64,000 nt of DNA, from assembly GCA_021324155.1 (NCBI GenBank), contig JAJPJQ010000024.1, positions 1 through 64,000 of the forward strand. The letters are read 5' to 3'. The stretch comes from Pseudomonadota bacterium (GTDB lineage: Bacteria; Desulfobacterota; Binatia; UBA9968). Shown in pieces: positions 41,040 through 49,083 of this stretch (within the stretch, counting starts at the first letter, position 1; every line of letters starts with the position of its first letter). The notes beneath the pieces were generated by a model. The model saw only the letters and a list, made by a program, of their open reading frames with translations. It was not told the origin of the DNA and did no database searches. Position numbers and translations under genes: made by a program.

Positions 41040-41069
41040 GTCATCCTGAGCGGAGCGAAGGAGCTCTCC
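41040..41069 (+). repeat. Dispersed GTCATCCTGAGCG-type repeat, plus orientation
   Basis: Reads GTCATCCTGAGCGGAGCGAA then GGAGCTCTCC. Paired inversely with the copy at 40991-41018 so the two could form a long hairpin between converging stop codons (40982 and 41076). Confidence 0.6.
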
Positions 41070-41075
41070 GAATTC

Positions 41076-42056
41076 TTAATTCCTCCCCAATTTCTTTAGA
41101 AACCCTTCGTCCTCGACTTCCTTCACGAGGCTTGTGTCTACGAATGACGCCGGGTCGGCCTTGGCGATCGCCGGCTGCGTCCGCCCGGCCTCCGAGATGT
41201 AAGTCTTCATGCCCTCGGCGGTCGGATATGGATAATCGGGAATGGCGCCTTTGAGATAATTATACGCGGTCTCCAGCGTCGTCGGATCGGTCTTCACATA
41301 TTTTTTCAAAACCGCGATCGTCTCGGGCTTGTGCGTCTTGAAATAATGGATCGACTCGACGGCGGCGCGGGCGAAGCGCAGCATTGCTTCGTGCTTGTCT
41401 TTGAGCATTTTCTGGCTCGTGATGAGGCCGGCGTGGGGGTAGGGGATGCGCTTCGCGGCGAGGTCGGCGACGACTTTGAAGCCGAGCTTCTCGACCTCCT
41501 CGCGCTCCGTCGCGCTGACGACGGTGAACTGCGCCTGTCCCTGCTTCATCGCGAGCACGCGGAGGTTCGTCGCGCCGACGACCCGGAGGTTCACGTCCTT
41601 GTCGGGATCGAGGCCTACGCTTCTTAGACCTAAGCGCATTGCGAAATCGGCGGAGGTCGCCGCCGAATGGTTCGCGCCGATCTTGCCTTTCAGCTCTTCG
41701 AGGCTTTTAATCCCCGGCACCGCGACGAGATAGTAGGGCAGGAAGACCTCGAAGCCCATGACCATCGTGACATCGGCGCCGCGAAGCTTCGCGTTCACGA
41801 CGGCGGGTCCAGTGCCCGCGACCGTCTGGAGCTCGCCGGCGAAGAGCGCCATCAGCGCCTTGGGCGTGCCCTCGATGTAGAGCACGTTGACGTCAAGGCC
41901 GTGTTTCTTATAGATGCCGGCTTCCTTCGCGACCCAGAGAACGGACGACGAGCTCGCGTTGGGCGAGATGTAGGCCAGATTCATGTGCTCCTGCCCGCGC
42001 GCGGCGCTCGCGCACAGGAGAATCGGCAACAAGGTTAACAGAAGTCTGCGCGTCAT
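41076..42056 (-). CDS. NMT1/THI5-like ABC transporter substrate-binding protein
   Basis: 326 residues. Signal peptide about 1-21 (MTRRLLLTLLPILLCASAAR). Seen: MNLAYISPNASSSSVLWVAK, IYKKHGLDVNVLYIEGTPKA, ELKGKIGANHSAATSADFAM and C-terminal DPASFVDTSLVKEVEDEGFL. It most resembles the protein at 2272-3273 (shared GANH/GGNH and TSADFA/TTAEFA loop), so these two are a closer pair within the six. Lies 10 bases after the TPM gene on the same strand. Ligand unknown. Confidence 0.88.
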   Translation of the reverse strand: MTRRLLLTLLPILLCASAARGQEHMNLAYISPNASSSSVLWVAKEAGIYKKHGLDVNVLYIEGTPKALMALFAGELQTVAGTGPAVVNAKLRGADVTMVMGFEVFLPYYLVAVPGIKSLEELKGKIGANHSAATSADFAMRLGLRSVGLDPDKDVNLRVVGATNLRVLAMKQGQAQFTVVSATEREEVEKLGFKVVADLAAKRIPYPHAGLITSQKMLKDKHEAMLRFARAAVESIHYFKTHKPETIAVLKKYVKTDPTTLETAYNYLKGAIPDYPYPTAEGMKTYISEAGRTQPAIAKADPASFVDTSLVKEVEDEGFLKKLGRN

Positions 42057-42066
42057 AATTCTCTCC

Positions 42067-42699
42067 TTAGCGTTCCCGTATCAGCTCGTCCTTCAATTCG
42101 TTCCGGTCGTCCCCGGCGCGCGGGAAGTGCTCAGCGAGAATATTACCGCAGCGCTCGATCGCGGCGCAAAACGCGGCTGCCCCGTCGTTGGATTTGAGGC
42201 CCGCTGTGATCGCGGCGACGATCTCGTCCCACGTGCCCTTCTTGACCTTGTCGTTGATGCCGCGGTCGGCGAGCACCACGACGCGGTGCTCGAACAGCGA
42301 GGCGAGAATCAAAATGCCAGTGTGTCCCTGCGTGTAATGCAGACCATGCGCGGTAAAAGCGGCGAGGCTCCGGATGTGGACCGCTTCGGTCATGCGCTGC
42401 GGCGGCACGAGCATGCGCTTGATCGCGGGAACGTGCGACAGCGCGAGACCAATGGCGGCTCCGAGCAGCGGCCAAGCCAGTTCGGCGTGCGGCACGCTCC
42501 ATGGGTCGTGCCACACAAGCGCCGCGGCGGAGCCTATGACGAGGCCGATAATCATTCCGGCGACATTCGCTTCCGCATAACGCCCGCTCGCGCCGACGAT
42601 CATCGGGACGATCTCGCCGGCCGTGCGGCTTTCGGCGGCTTCGACCGCGGCGCGAATTTTGTCCTGCTCCTCCTGAGTAAAGTACTTGTCGGGATTCAT
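42067..42699 (-). CDS. TPM-domain membrane protein (TLP18.3/Psb32 family)
   Basis: 210 residues from ATG 42699 (frame is open 13 codons upstream inside the next gene's tail). N-terminal TPM-like region: YFTQEEQDKIRAAVEAAESR, then TAGEIVPMIVGASGRY; membrane helices near 55-75 and 85-100; C-terminal ILILASLFEHRVVVLADRGI, a TPM signature, and a conserved ALKSNDGAAAFCAAIERCG. Function of TPM proteins is unclear; some act in photosystem repair or as phosphatase-like proteins. It follows the larger TPM gene by one base and precedes the NMT1-type gene by 10. Confidence 0.8.
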   Translation of the reverse strand: MNPDKYFTQEEQDKIRAAVEAAESRTAGEIVPMIVGASGRYAEANVAGMIIGLVIGSAAALVWHDPWSVPHAELAWPLLGAAIGLALSHVPAIKRMLVPPQRMTEAVHIRSLAAFTAHGLHYTQGHTGILILASLFEHRVVVLADRGINDKVKKGTWDEIVAAITAGLKSNDGAAAFCAAIERCGNILAEHFPRAGDDRNELKDELIRER

Positions 42700-42700
42700 A

Positions 42701-43489
42701 TCACCAGCTTCCGGATGCGCCGCCGCCGCCGAAACCACCTCCTCCGCCGCTGAATCCGCCGCCGCTTCCGCCGCTCCAGCCGCCGCCTCCGAACCCGCCG
42801 CCGCCGTAATATCCGCCGGGTCCGTAGTAGCGTCGGCCGCGCCTGCCGGCGCCGAAACCGCTGAATAGCGAAGATATCAGAAAGGGGACGAAGAGAAACA
42901 GCAGTACGATCAGGCTGACCGGAAAACCCGAGCCGCCGGATGAGGGCTTCCGTCGCTGCGCCTGCGGAATCGGCTCGCCGCTGGCCACCTTCATCATCGC
43001 GTCGACGCCGGCTTCGACGCCGCCGGGAAAGTCGTTGTTTCTAAATCGGGGGACGATGACTTCTTGGATGATGCGATTCGCGATCGCGTCGGGCAGGACG
43101 CCTTCGAGGCCGTAGCCTACCTCTATGCGGAGACGTTTGTCTTTCGGCGCGATGATGAGGATTGCGCCGTTATCGAATCCTTTTTGGCCGATTTTCCATT
43201 TCTCCGCGACCTTGATGCCGAAGCCTTCGATATCTTCGCCCTCGAGGCTGGGAATCGTCAGCACTGCGATTTGATGGCCGGTCGAGTTTTCGAACTGCGC
43301 GAGCTTTTGCTCCAGCGCGGCCGCGCGCTCGCGCGACAGCAGGCCGGCGTAGTCGTTGACGCGGCCCTTAAGCGCCGGCACGTCGAGAGCGAGGGCGGGC
43401 GAGGCGGCCTGGACCGCGCCTATATCGATGCTAGTGGCGAAAGACGGCGTGGCGAAAAGAAGAAGAAAAACGAAAATAGCGCGATACAT
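42701..43489 (-). CDS. TPM-domain protein with Gly-rich tail (YgcG-like)
   Basis: 262 residues. Signal peptide about 1-18 (MYRAIFVFLLLFATPSFA). TPM domain residues ~35-165: ALKGRVNDYAGLLSRERAAA, HQIAVLTIPSLEGEDIEGFG, IKVAEKWKIGQKGFDNGAIL, IIAPKDKRLRIEVGYGLEGV. One membrane helix about 188-210, then a tail of Gly/Ser repeats ending FGGGGASGSW. YgcG-like proteins are membrane-anchored with the TPM domain outside. It shares one base with the upstream 163-residue gene and is followed by the smaller TPM gene: a tight cluster. Confidence 0.87.
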   Translation of the reverse strand: MYRAIFVFLLLFATPSFATSIDIGAVQAASPALALDVPALKGRVNDYAGLLSRERAAALEQKLAQFENSTGHQIAVLTIPSLEGEDIEGFGIKVAEKWKIGQKGFDNGAILIIAPKDKRLRIEVGYGLEGVLPDAIANRIIQEVIVPRFRNNDFPGGVEAGVDAMMKVASGEPIPQAQRRKPSSGGSGFPVSLIVLLFLFVPFLISSLFSGFGAGRRGRRYYGPGGYYGGGGFGGGGWSGGSGGGFSGGGGGFGGGGASGSW

Positions 43490-43980
43490 TACCAGCCCCC
43501 GGACGCTCCTCCGCCGCCGAAACCACCGCCACTGAAACCGCCACCGCCACCTCCGCTGCCGTCGGTAACGCGTATGTATCCTCCTCCACCTTTCGCTTCT
43601 TTCACTGCCCTTCGGTTATTGCAGTCGAAATCGGCCGGCTTTTCGCCTTCGATCAGATCCTCGTAAAAAGGCTCTGTTATTGTCATAAGTCTGCGACCAT
43701 CATAGCTTCTCGGCGCATCGACGTAACCCTGGAGACCGCTAACTATTCCTAACAACCCGGAAATCAATACAAGAAGAAGAACTAACGAGAATGGAAGATG
43801 GACACCGGCTAAGAGGGATATAACGGCGGCAAATCCCGGGACTCCCGCGCCAACAAGCACCCCATTTATGGCGGCGCGCTTTCTGGAGCGCGGGGGAATG
43901 ATGTAATGAGCGACGAAGGGTGCAACGTAGCCGGCGATAAAAAAAAGAATCGCCGCAACACCCTGGTCACGGTCGGTCAT
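43489..43980 (-). CDS. Three-helix membrane protein with Gly-rich tail
   Basis: 163 residues; membrane helices about 9-28, 38-58 and 62-84, a cytosolic stretch with CNNRRAVKEAKGGGG, then a Gly-rich C-terminus ending GGFGGGGASGGW. The tail matches the tail of the downstream TPM protein, so the two may assemble together. No family is recognised. Base composition between about 43600 and 43980 looks markedly less GC-rich than the neighbours, a sign of a separate origin. Overlaps the TPM start by one base (TAATG). Confidence 0.7.
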   Translation of the reverse strand: MTDRDQGVAAILFFIAGYVAPFVAHYIIPPRSRKRAAINGVLVGAGVPGFAAVISLLAGVHLPFSLVLLLVLISGLLGIVSGLQGYVDAPRSYDGRRLMTITEPFYEDLIEGEKPADFDCNNRRAVKEAKGGGGYIRVTDGSGGGGGGFSGGGFGGGGASGGW

Positions 43981-44005
43981 TTGTCTGGTGTGCCCCGCAT
44001 CCTCT

Positions 44006-44596
44006 TTAGAACTTCACTGCCGGCGGCGTCGCCGCTTTCTCGTCCGCCGTGAACGTCGCGCGCGGGCTCAAGCCCAGCAGGTACTTGGCCGTGAGATTCG
44101 TCGGGAACGAGCGCACGGCCGTATTATACTCCGCGACTTTCTGGATGTAGCGGTTGCGCGCAACGGCGATGCGGTTCTCCGTGCCTTCGAGCTGCGCCTG
44201 GAGATCACGATAGTTCTGGTTCGCCTTGAGCTCGGGGTAGCGCTCGACGGTGACGAGCAGCCGCGACAGCGCGCCGGTGAGGTTGCGCTGCGCCTGCTCG
44301 AATTTCTGCACCATTTGCGGGTCGCTCAGATCTTTCGGCTCGAGCTTGATGCTCGTCGCCTGACTGCGCGCCTGAATGACCTGCGTAAGCGTGTCCTGCT
44401 CGAATTTCGCGGCGCCTTTGACGGTCTCGACCAGATTCGGTATCAGGTCGGCGCGCCGCTGGTATTGGTTCTGCACCTCGGACCATGCCGCTTTGACCTC
44501 TTCGTCGAGCCGCTGCAGGCTGTTGTAGCCGCAGCCGGACAGCAGCAGGACGATGGAGCAGAAGAGGACGACGTCGAGGCGCAGGTTTTTTTTCAT
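44006..44596 (-). CDS. LemA family protein (lipoprotein-type)
   Basis: 196 residues from ATG 44596 (frame opens upstream to 44707; GGAG before 44596 and the signal peptide decide). N-terminal hydrophobic segment then CGYNSLQRLDEEVKAAWSEV with a lipobox-like LLSGC (C near residue 20). LemA domain: VQNQYQRRADLIPNLVETVK, FEQDTLTQVIQARSQATS, ENRIAVARNRYIQKVAEYN, FPTNLTAKYLLG. LemA proteins are membrane-anchored coiled-coil proteins of unknown mechanism that usually sit next to TPM/YgcG genes, as here. First gene of the leftward cluster. Confidence 0.9.
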   Translation of the reverse strand: MKKNLRLDVVLFCSIVLLLSGCGYNSLQRLDEEVKAAWSEVQNQYQRRADLIPNLVETVKGAAKFEQDTLTQVIQARSQATSIKLEPKDLSDPQMVQKFEQAQRNLTGALSRLLVTVERYPELKANQNYRDLQAQLEGTENRIAVARNRYIQKVAEYNTAVRSFPTNLTAKYLLGLSPRATFTADEKAATPPAVKF

Positions 44597-44618
44597 ATGG
44601 GGGAATCTCCTCGCATCG

Positions 44619-44647
44619 TCTATCGCAAAGCGCCCGCGGGAAGTCAA
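44619..44647 (-). promoter_or_regulatory. Candidate promoter of the LemA-TPM cluster
   Basis: On the minus strand TTGACT (44647-44642), 17-base spacer, GATAGA (44624-44619). Its start would fall near 44612, about 15 bases before LemA ATG 44596, which has AGGAG. The -10 match is partial. Confidence 0.4.
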
Positions 44648-44755
44648 TGAGCGCGCGCAAGGTATTAATATCATTGAGGAGTTTGCCCGACTTGTTACGG
44701 CGCCCACATTCGCTACGCTTTTCCCAGGAGCGGAGGGGTAGAAAAGGAGGCTATC

Positions 44756-44920
44756 ATGAATAACTCTTTAATGTTTTTGCCGCTGCTCGCCGGGATGTTT
44801 TTGCTGAGCGGATGCGAGCTCGCCGGCGACATCTTCAAGGCGGGCGTGTGGGTCGGCGTCCTCATCGTGGTCGCCATCATCGGCGGCATTATCTGGATGG
44901 TTTCGAGAGCCGGAACTTAG
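44756..44920 (+). CDS. Small membrane lipoprotein, 54 residues
   Basis: Short gene with a strong ribosome site AAAAGGAGG ending 6 bases before the ATG. Sequence starts MNNSLMFLPLLAGMFLLSGC, giving a lipoprotein signal with lipobox LLSGC (C20), followed by ELAGDIFKAG and a second hydrophobic helix (about 30-48), ending SRAGT. So it may be both lipidated and membrane-spanning. Function unknown. A strong terminator follows 42 bases after the stop, showing it is transcribed as a unit of its own. It is divergent from LemA. Confidence 0.72.
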   Translation: MNNSLMFLPLLAGMFLLSGCELAGDIFKAGVWVGVLIVVAIIGGIIWMVSRAGT

Positions 44921-44961
44921 TCGGCGGTGCGGTTCCGCCGCCGCATTCGATTTGAAGCTGA

Positions 44962-44995
44962 AGCGCCGGGTGCCGCGGAGCACCCGGCGCTTTTT
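44962..44995 (+). terminator. Rho-independent terminator
   Basis: Perfect 12-base stem AGCGCCGGGTGC (44962-44973) / GCACCCGGCGCT (44980-44991) with loop CGCGGA, followed by TTTTC. Ends the 54-residue lipoprotein unit and separates it from the converging TauC-like gene (stop 45018). Confidence 0.9.
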
Positions 44996-45017
44996 CAATT
45001 TAACCGGTCGCAGTATA

Positions 45018-45884
45018 CTACGCCTGCGCGCCGACGCGCGGACGCCACTTGTCGAAGTGGTGCTCGATGCGGCTCAGCAATTCCATCCCGAGCATGCCCG
45101 AGATCGCGAAGATCAGCACGCCGACGAACACTTTGTCGGTCTGGAAGGTCGCGCCCGCGACGGTGATCATGAAGCCGATGCCCGCCGTAGCGGCATAGAG
45201 CTCGCCCACCATGACGCCGACCAGCGCGCGGCCGAGCGCGATGCGGAGGCCGGAGAGGATGAACGGCAGCGTCGCCGGCATGACGACGCTCTTGAACACC
45301 TGCCACTCGGTGGCGCCGAAGCTGCGCGCGGCGTTGAGCAGCGACGAAGGGGTTGTCTTGACCCCGTCACGCGCGTTGACGATGATCGGCACGACCGCGC
45401 CCAAAAAGATGATTCCGACCTTGGAAAGCATGCCGATGCCGAGCCAAATGATCACCAGCGGCAGCAGCGCGACGCGCGGCGTCGCGTTCATCGCGTTGAC
45501 GAACGGATCGAAGATCGCGCTCGCCTTCTTGTTCCAGCCGATGAGAACCCCGAGCGGGATCGCGACGGCGATCGAGAGCAGGTAGCCTCCCATGAACTCG
45601 ACCGAGCTCACGTAAAGATCGTTCCAGATCTCGCCGGTGCTAAAAAGAGCGACCGCCGCCTTCCAGATATAGGATGGCGAGCTCATGAACATCGGGTTCA
45701 CGCGCAGGATCGGGATCGGGTTGTAGGCGCTTACCGGCCCGCCCATGAATTCCCATAGGAGCAGGAAGATCGTCACCGAAATGGTGCCCAAGATCTTCCG
45801 CTCGTGATTGAGATAGAATTTATAGAGCCAGGACGCCTCCGCGACCTTGACGTCTAAAAGTACTTCCTCTTGAGTCTCGGCCAT
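45018..45884 (-). CDS. ABC transporter permease, SsuC/TauC type
   Basis: 288 residues, six predicted helices. Inner-membrane permease of the sulfonate/nitrate/taurine class, the class that takes NMT1-type binding proteins. Seen: ISVTIFLLLWEFMGGP start, VNAMNATPRVALLPLVIIWL, LLNAARSFGATEWQVFKSVV (EAA loop), GRALVGVMVGELYAATAGIG. It stands alone: no ATPase or binding-protein gene is adjacent, the nearest neighbours being the small lipoprotein and the ClC channel. It could serve one or more of the six NMT1-type proteins in this window together with an ATPase encoded elsewhere. Confidence 0.92.
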   Translation of the reverse strand: MAETQEEVLLDVKVAEASWLYKFYLNHERKILGTISVTIFLLLWEFMGGPVSAYNPIPILRVNPMFMSSPSYIWKAAVALFSTGEIWNDLYVSSVEFMGGYLLSIAVAIPLGVLIGWNKKASAIFDPFVNAMNATPRVALLPLVIIWLGIGMLSKVGIIFLGAVVPIIVNARDGVKTTPSSLLNAARSFGATEWQVFKSVVMPATLPFILSGLRIALGRALVGVMVGELYAATAGIGFMITVAGATFQTDKVFVGVLIFAISGMLGMELLSRIEHHFDKWRPRVGAQA

Positions 45885-45917
45885 ATAATTATCCTCCGTT
45901 GAATTAGATGTCCTTTT

Positions 45918-47771
45918 TTATCCTGAGGCTGCGCTTCTATTGTTCGAATCGCGCCGCGACTGGCGCGGGAAAAAGATCCGCGGATGGAGCACGCGCTCGC
46001 GCCGCTGCTCGGCGTCGAGGTTGCGCGCCCGCGCGATCAACAAGTCTTTCAAAGAAACCACGCCGAGTACGGCGCCGCCGTCGCGGTCGATAACGGGAAA
46101 CCGCGTGAGTCCCGTCTCTGCCATGCGGTAAACGACGGCGCGGAGCGGCTCGTCGGGATAGGCGACGACCGGATTGCGCCGGACGACGTCTTCCATGCTC
46201 GAAACCTTGCCGTGGCCGTCGGTTTGCTGCAGACGGTGAATGTCGCCTTCGGTCAGAATTCCCGTCAGCCGCTTCTTTTCGTCGACGACGGGATACAAGC
46301 GCTGGCGCCGCCGGCGGTCGGTCGACTGTAGCGACAGCAGCAGCTGCTTGAGCGGCGAATGCGCCGGGATCGCGATGACGTTCGCCGGCATGACCTCGCG
46401 CACGAAAAGAATTTCGAGCGGATCGATGGCGTACTCGCGCGACAGGTGGTAGCCGCGCCGCGCGACTTTTTCCGTCAGGATCGAGCGGCCGAGGATCAGA
46501 ACGGTGAATGTGTAGGCGATCACCGTCGCGACGATGAGCGGCAGAAGGATGTTCACGTCGTGCGTGAGTTCGAGGATGAAAATGACGCCGGTGAACGGCA
46601 CGCGCATCGTGCCGCCGAGGATCGCGCCCATGCTGATGAGCGGCCAGAAGCCTACGCCCTCGGCGGGAAGCCAGCCGGCTTCGATCCCGCCGAGTGCGCC
46701 GCCCATCATCAGGAGCGGCGCGAGCACGCCGCCGGAGGTGCCGGAGCCGAGCGAGATCGACCAGATCAGGGACTTCACGATCAGAATGCCGAGAATGATC
46801 TTCGTGGGCGCGCTCTCGCGGATGAGCGATTCGATAACGTCGTATCCGACGCCGAGCGCCTGCGGAAAGATAAGGCCGCCGATGCCGATCGCCAGCCCGC
46901 CGAGCGCGGGCCACCACATCCAGTGGATCGGCAGCTTCTTGAAGGAGTCTTCGGCCGCGTAAACGGCGCCGGTGAGCAGCGCCGACAACGCGCCGGCTAG
47001 GACACCGGCGACGATACAGCCGGCGATGCCGTCGGGGCCGATGAAGACCGGATGCGCGCTCGTGGGAAACAGCGGCCCGAGACCGATAATGTAGCGGCGG
47101 ACGACGGTGGCGGCGGCCGCCGCTACGCCGACGGGAATCAGGCTCCGCGGCTTCCACTCGAACAGCAGCAGTTCGACCGCGAGGAGCAGCGACGCGAGCG
47201 GCGCGGCGAACGTAGCGGCCATGCCGCCGGCTGCGCCGGCGACCAGCAGCGTCTTTCGCTCGGCGCTCGTCAAATGAAAGAACTGCGCGATCATCGAGCC
47301 GAACGCCCCGCCGGTCATGATGATGGGCCCCTCGGCGCCGAACGGGCCGCCGGAGCCGATCGAGACCGCGGCAGACAGCGGCTTTAAAAACGCGACCTTC
47401 GGCTCGACCCGGCTGCCGTTCATGAGAATCGCTTCGATCGCTTCGGGGATGCCGTGGCCGCGGATGCGCTCCGAGCCGTAGCGCGCCATCAAGCCGATGA
47501 TGATCGCGCCGATTACGGGAACCGCGACGACGAACACGCCGAGATGATGTCCGGCGGGGGAGACTAACGCGGTGCCCCAGGTCTGAAAAAAGAAAAGATT
47601 GGTGAAGAGCCCGATGAGTTTTAACAGTGCGAGCGCGACGAAGGCGCTGAGAACCCCGATGACGAGCGCCATCGCCGAGATCGTGACGACGCGCGCATCG
47701 GTCGAGAAATCGCTGAGCTTGAACGGCTCTCGCGCGCGACGCGTCGCGGCGGACGGCGTGGAAGCATCCAT
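45918..47771 (-). CDS. ClC-type chloride channel/antiporter with two CBS domains
   Basis: 617 residues from ATG 47771 (GTG 47780 overlaps the MarR stop and is an alternative; GGTGA before 47771 favours the ATG). About 16 membrane helices. Seen: selectivity and gating region AVSIGSGGPFGAEGPIIMTG (variant GAEGP with the gating glutamate), and TSGGVLAPLLMMGGALGGIE. Two CBS domains at the C-terminus (about 450-505 VREVMPANVIAIPAHSPLKQ, and 515-580 with DVVRRNPVVAYPDEPLRAVV). Moves chloride (or other anions), probably in exchange for protons. Follows MarR with overlap or near overlap, so it is likely controlled by it. Confidence 0.92.
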   Translation of the reverse strand: MDASTPSAATRRAREPFKLSDFSTDARVVTISAMALVIGVLSAFVALALLKLIGLFTNLFFFQTWGTALVSPAGHHLGVFVVAVPVIGAIIIGLMARYGSERIRGHGIPEAIEAILMNGSRVEPKVAFLKPLSAAVSIGSGGPFGAEGPIIMTGGAFGSMIAQFFHLTSAERKTLLVAGAAGGMAATFAAPLASLLLAVELLLFEWKPRSLIPVGVAAAAATVVRRYIIGLGPLFPTSAHPVFIGPDGIAGCIVAGVLAGALSALLTGAVYAAEDSFKKLPIHWMWWPALGGLAIGIGGLIFPQALGVGYDVIESLIRESAPTKIILGILIVKSLIWSISLGSGTSGGVLAPLLMMGGALGGIEAGWLPAEGVGFWPLISMGAILGGTMRVPFTGVIFILELTHDVNILLPLIVATVIAYTFTVLILGRSILTEKVARRGYHLSREYAIDPLEILFVREVMPANVIAIPAHSPLKQLLLSLQSTDRRRRQRLYPVVDEKKRLTGILTEGDIHRLQQTDGHGKVSSMEDVVRRNPVVAYPDEPLRAVVYRMAETGLTRFPVIDRDGGAVLGVVSLKDLLIARARNLDAEQRRERVLHPRIFFPRQSRRDSNNRSAASG

Positions 47772-47776
47772 GGCGG

Positions 47777-48274
47777 TCACCGCTTAGCGCGCCGTTGGGG
47801 ATCGTCGGTCTCGCTGTGCGCGAGCGACTGTCCGTCCGACGCGGACGATTCTTTGGCGGAGGCGATCGCCGTCGCGAGCACGCGCGCGAGCACCGGGCCG
47901 GCGGATCTGATCTCTTGCAGGTGGTGCAGGGAGAGGTGGCGCAGGACGTCCTCGCCGCTTTGCGTAAGCCGGACGTAAACCTGGCGCTTGTCGGTGCGGC
48001 TGCGGTAGCGCCGCACCATGCCGCGCTTGCTCAAGCGGTCGATCAGCTCGACCGCGCTGTGATGCTGAATTTGCAGCCGATCGGCGAGCACGCTGATCGT
48101 GGGGCGCTTGTCGGGCGGCAGGCCCTTGAGCGCGAGCAGCAGCTGGTGCTGCTGCGGCTCGAGGCCAGCGCTGCGCGCGGCGGTTTCGCTGAAGCGCAGG
48201 AAGCGGCGGATCTCGTGGCGGAAATCCGCCAGCGCGCGGTAATCAGGAGAATTGGCCGGATCGGCAGTTTTCAT
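47777..48274 (-). CDS. MarR-family transcriptional regulator
   Basis: 165 residues, winged-helix MarR fold, dimeric repressor. Seen: EPQQHQLLLALKGLPPDKRP (helices 2), ISVLADRLQIQHHSAVELID (recognition helix region, residues ~60-79), RLSKRGMVRRYRSRTDKRQV (wing), and YVRLTQSGEDVLRHLSLHHL. Ligand residues are not identifiable. The operator candidate lies within 13-29 bases upstream of its ATG, so it likely represses itself and the ClC channel gene behind it. Stop overlaps the ClC GTG by four bases. Confidence 0.93.
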   Translation of the reverse strand: MKTADPANSPDYRALADFRHEIRRFLRFSETAARSAGLEPQQHQLLLALKGLPPDKRPTISVLADRLQIQHHSAVELIDRLSKRGMVRRYRSRTDKRQVYVRLTQSGEDVLRHLSLHHLQEIRSAGPVLARVLATAIASAKESSASDGQSLAHSETDDPQRRAKR

Positions 48275-48286
48275 CGTGACACGATA

Positions 48287-48303
48287 ATATCGTAATACGA
48301 TAT
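48287..48303. promoter_or_regulatory. MarR operator candidate (perfect 17-base palindrome)
   Basis: ATATCGT (48287-48293), AAT, ACGATAT (48297-48303): a perfect 7-base inverted repeat, the length and symmetry typical of MarR sites. It overlaps the start region of the minus-strand promoter. Two further nested palindromes lie next to it (CGATA-A-TATCG at 48282-48292 and TCGTG-A-CACGA at 48274-48284), the latter touching the ATG. Confidence 0.75.
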
Positions 48304-48304
48304 A

Positions 48305-48332
48305 ATTATGCTACTGCGAGGTTCTTTGTCAA
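48305..48332 (-). promoter_or_regulatory. Promoter of the MarR-ClC operon
   Basis: Minus strand: TTGACA (48332-48327), 16-base spacer, CATAAT (48310-48305, one mismatch to consensus). The predicted start is near 48298, inside the MarR palindrome, so repressor binding would block transcription. Confidence 0.65.
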
Positions 48333-48431
48333 GCGGTGCAAAGGCCGAGGGCCGGCAAGGCCCGTCCTCTGGTGGTAAACCGACGGCCGGGTCGCCTGCC
48401 AATCCATGCGCGTGGCAATGCGGCGGTCGCG

Positions 48432-48460
48432 TTGACTTTGGGGGAAAATTCGTTTAGAAA
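48432..48460 (+). promoter_or_regulatory. Candidate promoter of the rplU operon
   Basis: TTGACT at 48432-48437, 17-base spacer, TAGAAA at 48455-48460; start near 48467, with AGGA before ATG 48483. It precedes the ribosomal-protein operon. Confidence 0.5.
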
Positions 48461-48482
48461 TTGGTCTCTAAGGAAAATTCTT

Positions 48483-48794
48483 ATGTCTTACGTGGTTATC
48501 AGGACCGGCGGTAAGCAGTACCGCGTCGCGCCGGGGGATGTCGTCCGCGTCGAGCGGCTTCAAGGCACGGTCGGCGACCGTATCACGCTGCCCGACGTGC
48601 TGATGCTCGGCGGCAATGGGGATGTTAAAATCGGCACACCGACGCTCGGCGACGTCAAAGTGACGGCCGAGATTCTCGAGCAGGGGCAGGGCAAAAAGGT
48701 CATGGTGTTTAAGAAAAAGCGGCGCAAAAGCTACAGCCGCCAGCGCGGCCACAGGCAGCAGCTGACTACGCTGAAGATCGTGGAAATCGCATAG
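48483..48794 (+). CDS. rplU: 50S ribosomal protein L21
   Basis: 103 residues, the normal length of L21. Binds 23S rRNA in the large subunit. Seen: [40 protein letters not shown], and C-terminal [20 protein letters not shown], the basic tail of L21. The frame is open upstream to 48336, but L21 begins at 48483 with AGGA 10 bases before it. Followed by L27 after 16 bases, the universal order. Confidence 0.97.
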   Translation: MSYVVIRTGGKQYRVAPGDVVRVERLQGTVGDRITLPDVLMLGGNGDVKIGTPTLGDVKVTAEILEQGQGKKVMVFKKKRRKSYSRQRGHRQQLTTLKIVEIA

Positions 48795-48810
48795 GAAGGA
48801 ATTAAGTTCG

Positions 48811-49065
48811 ATGGCACATAAAAAAGCCGGCGGCAGCTCGCGCAACGGCAGAGACAGCCAAGGGCAGCGCCGGGGCGTCAAAGTATTCGGCGGCGAACGT
48901 GTGCGCGCGGGGAACATTCTCGTGCGCCAGGTCGGCACGCGCATTCACCCGGGTAAGAACGTCGGTATGGGGCGCGACTACACCATCTTTGCGAAGATCG
49001 ATGGCGTGGTCTCTTACGATCGCCTTGACCGGGACCGAAAGCGGGTAAGCGTCGTGCCCGCGTGA
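48811..49065 (+). CDS. rpmA: 50S ribosomal protein L27
   Basis: 84 residues, bacterial L27, near the peptidyl-transferase centre. Begins [20 protein letters not shown], the invariant N-terminus that reaches the P site, followed by [20 protein letters not shown] and [20 protein letters not shown]. It shows no extra cleaved N-terminal segment as seen in Firmicutes. Terminator downstream at 49084. Confidence 0.98.
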   Translation: MAHKKAGGSSRNGRDSQGQRRGVKVFGGERVRAGNILVRQVGTRIHPGKNVGMGRDYTIFAKIDGVVSYDRLDRDRKRVSVVPA

Positions 49066-49083
49066 GCGGCACGCGCAACGAAC

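Noticed and set aside
44940-45000. Hairpin as riboswitch
   Set aside because: Simple perfect stem followed by T-run after a short gene; a terminator suffices.
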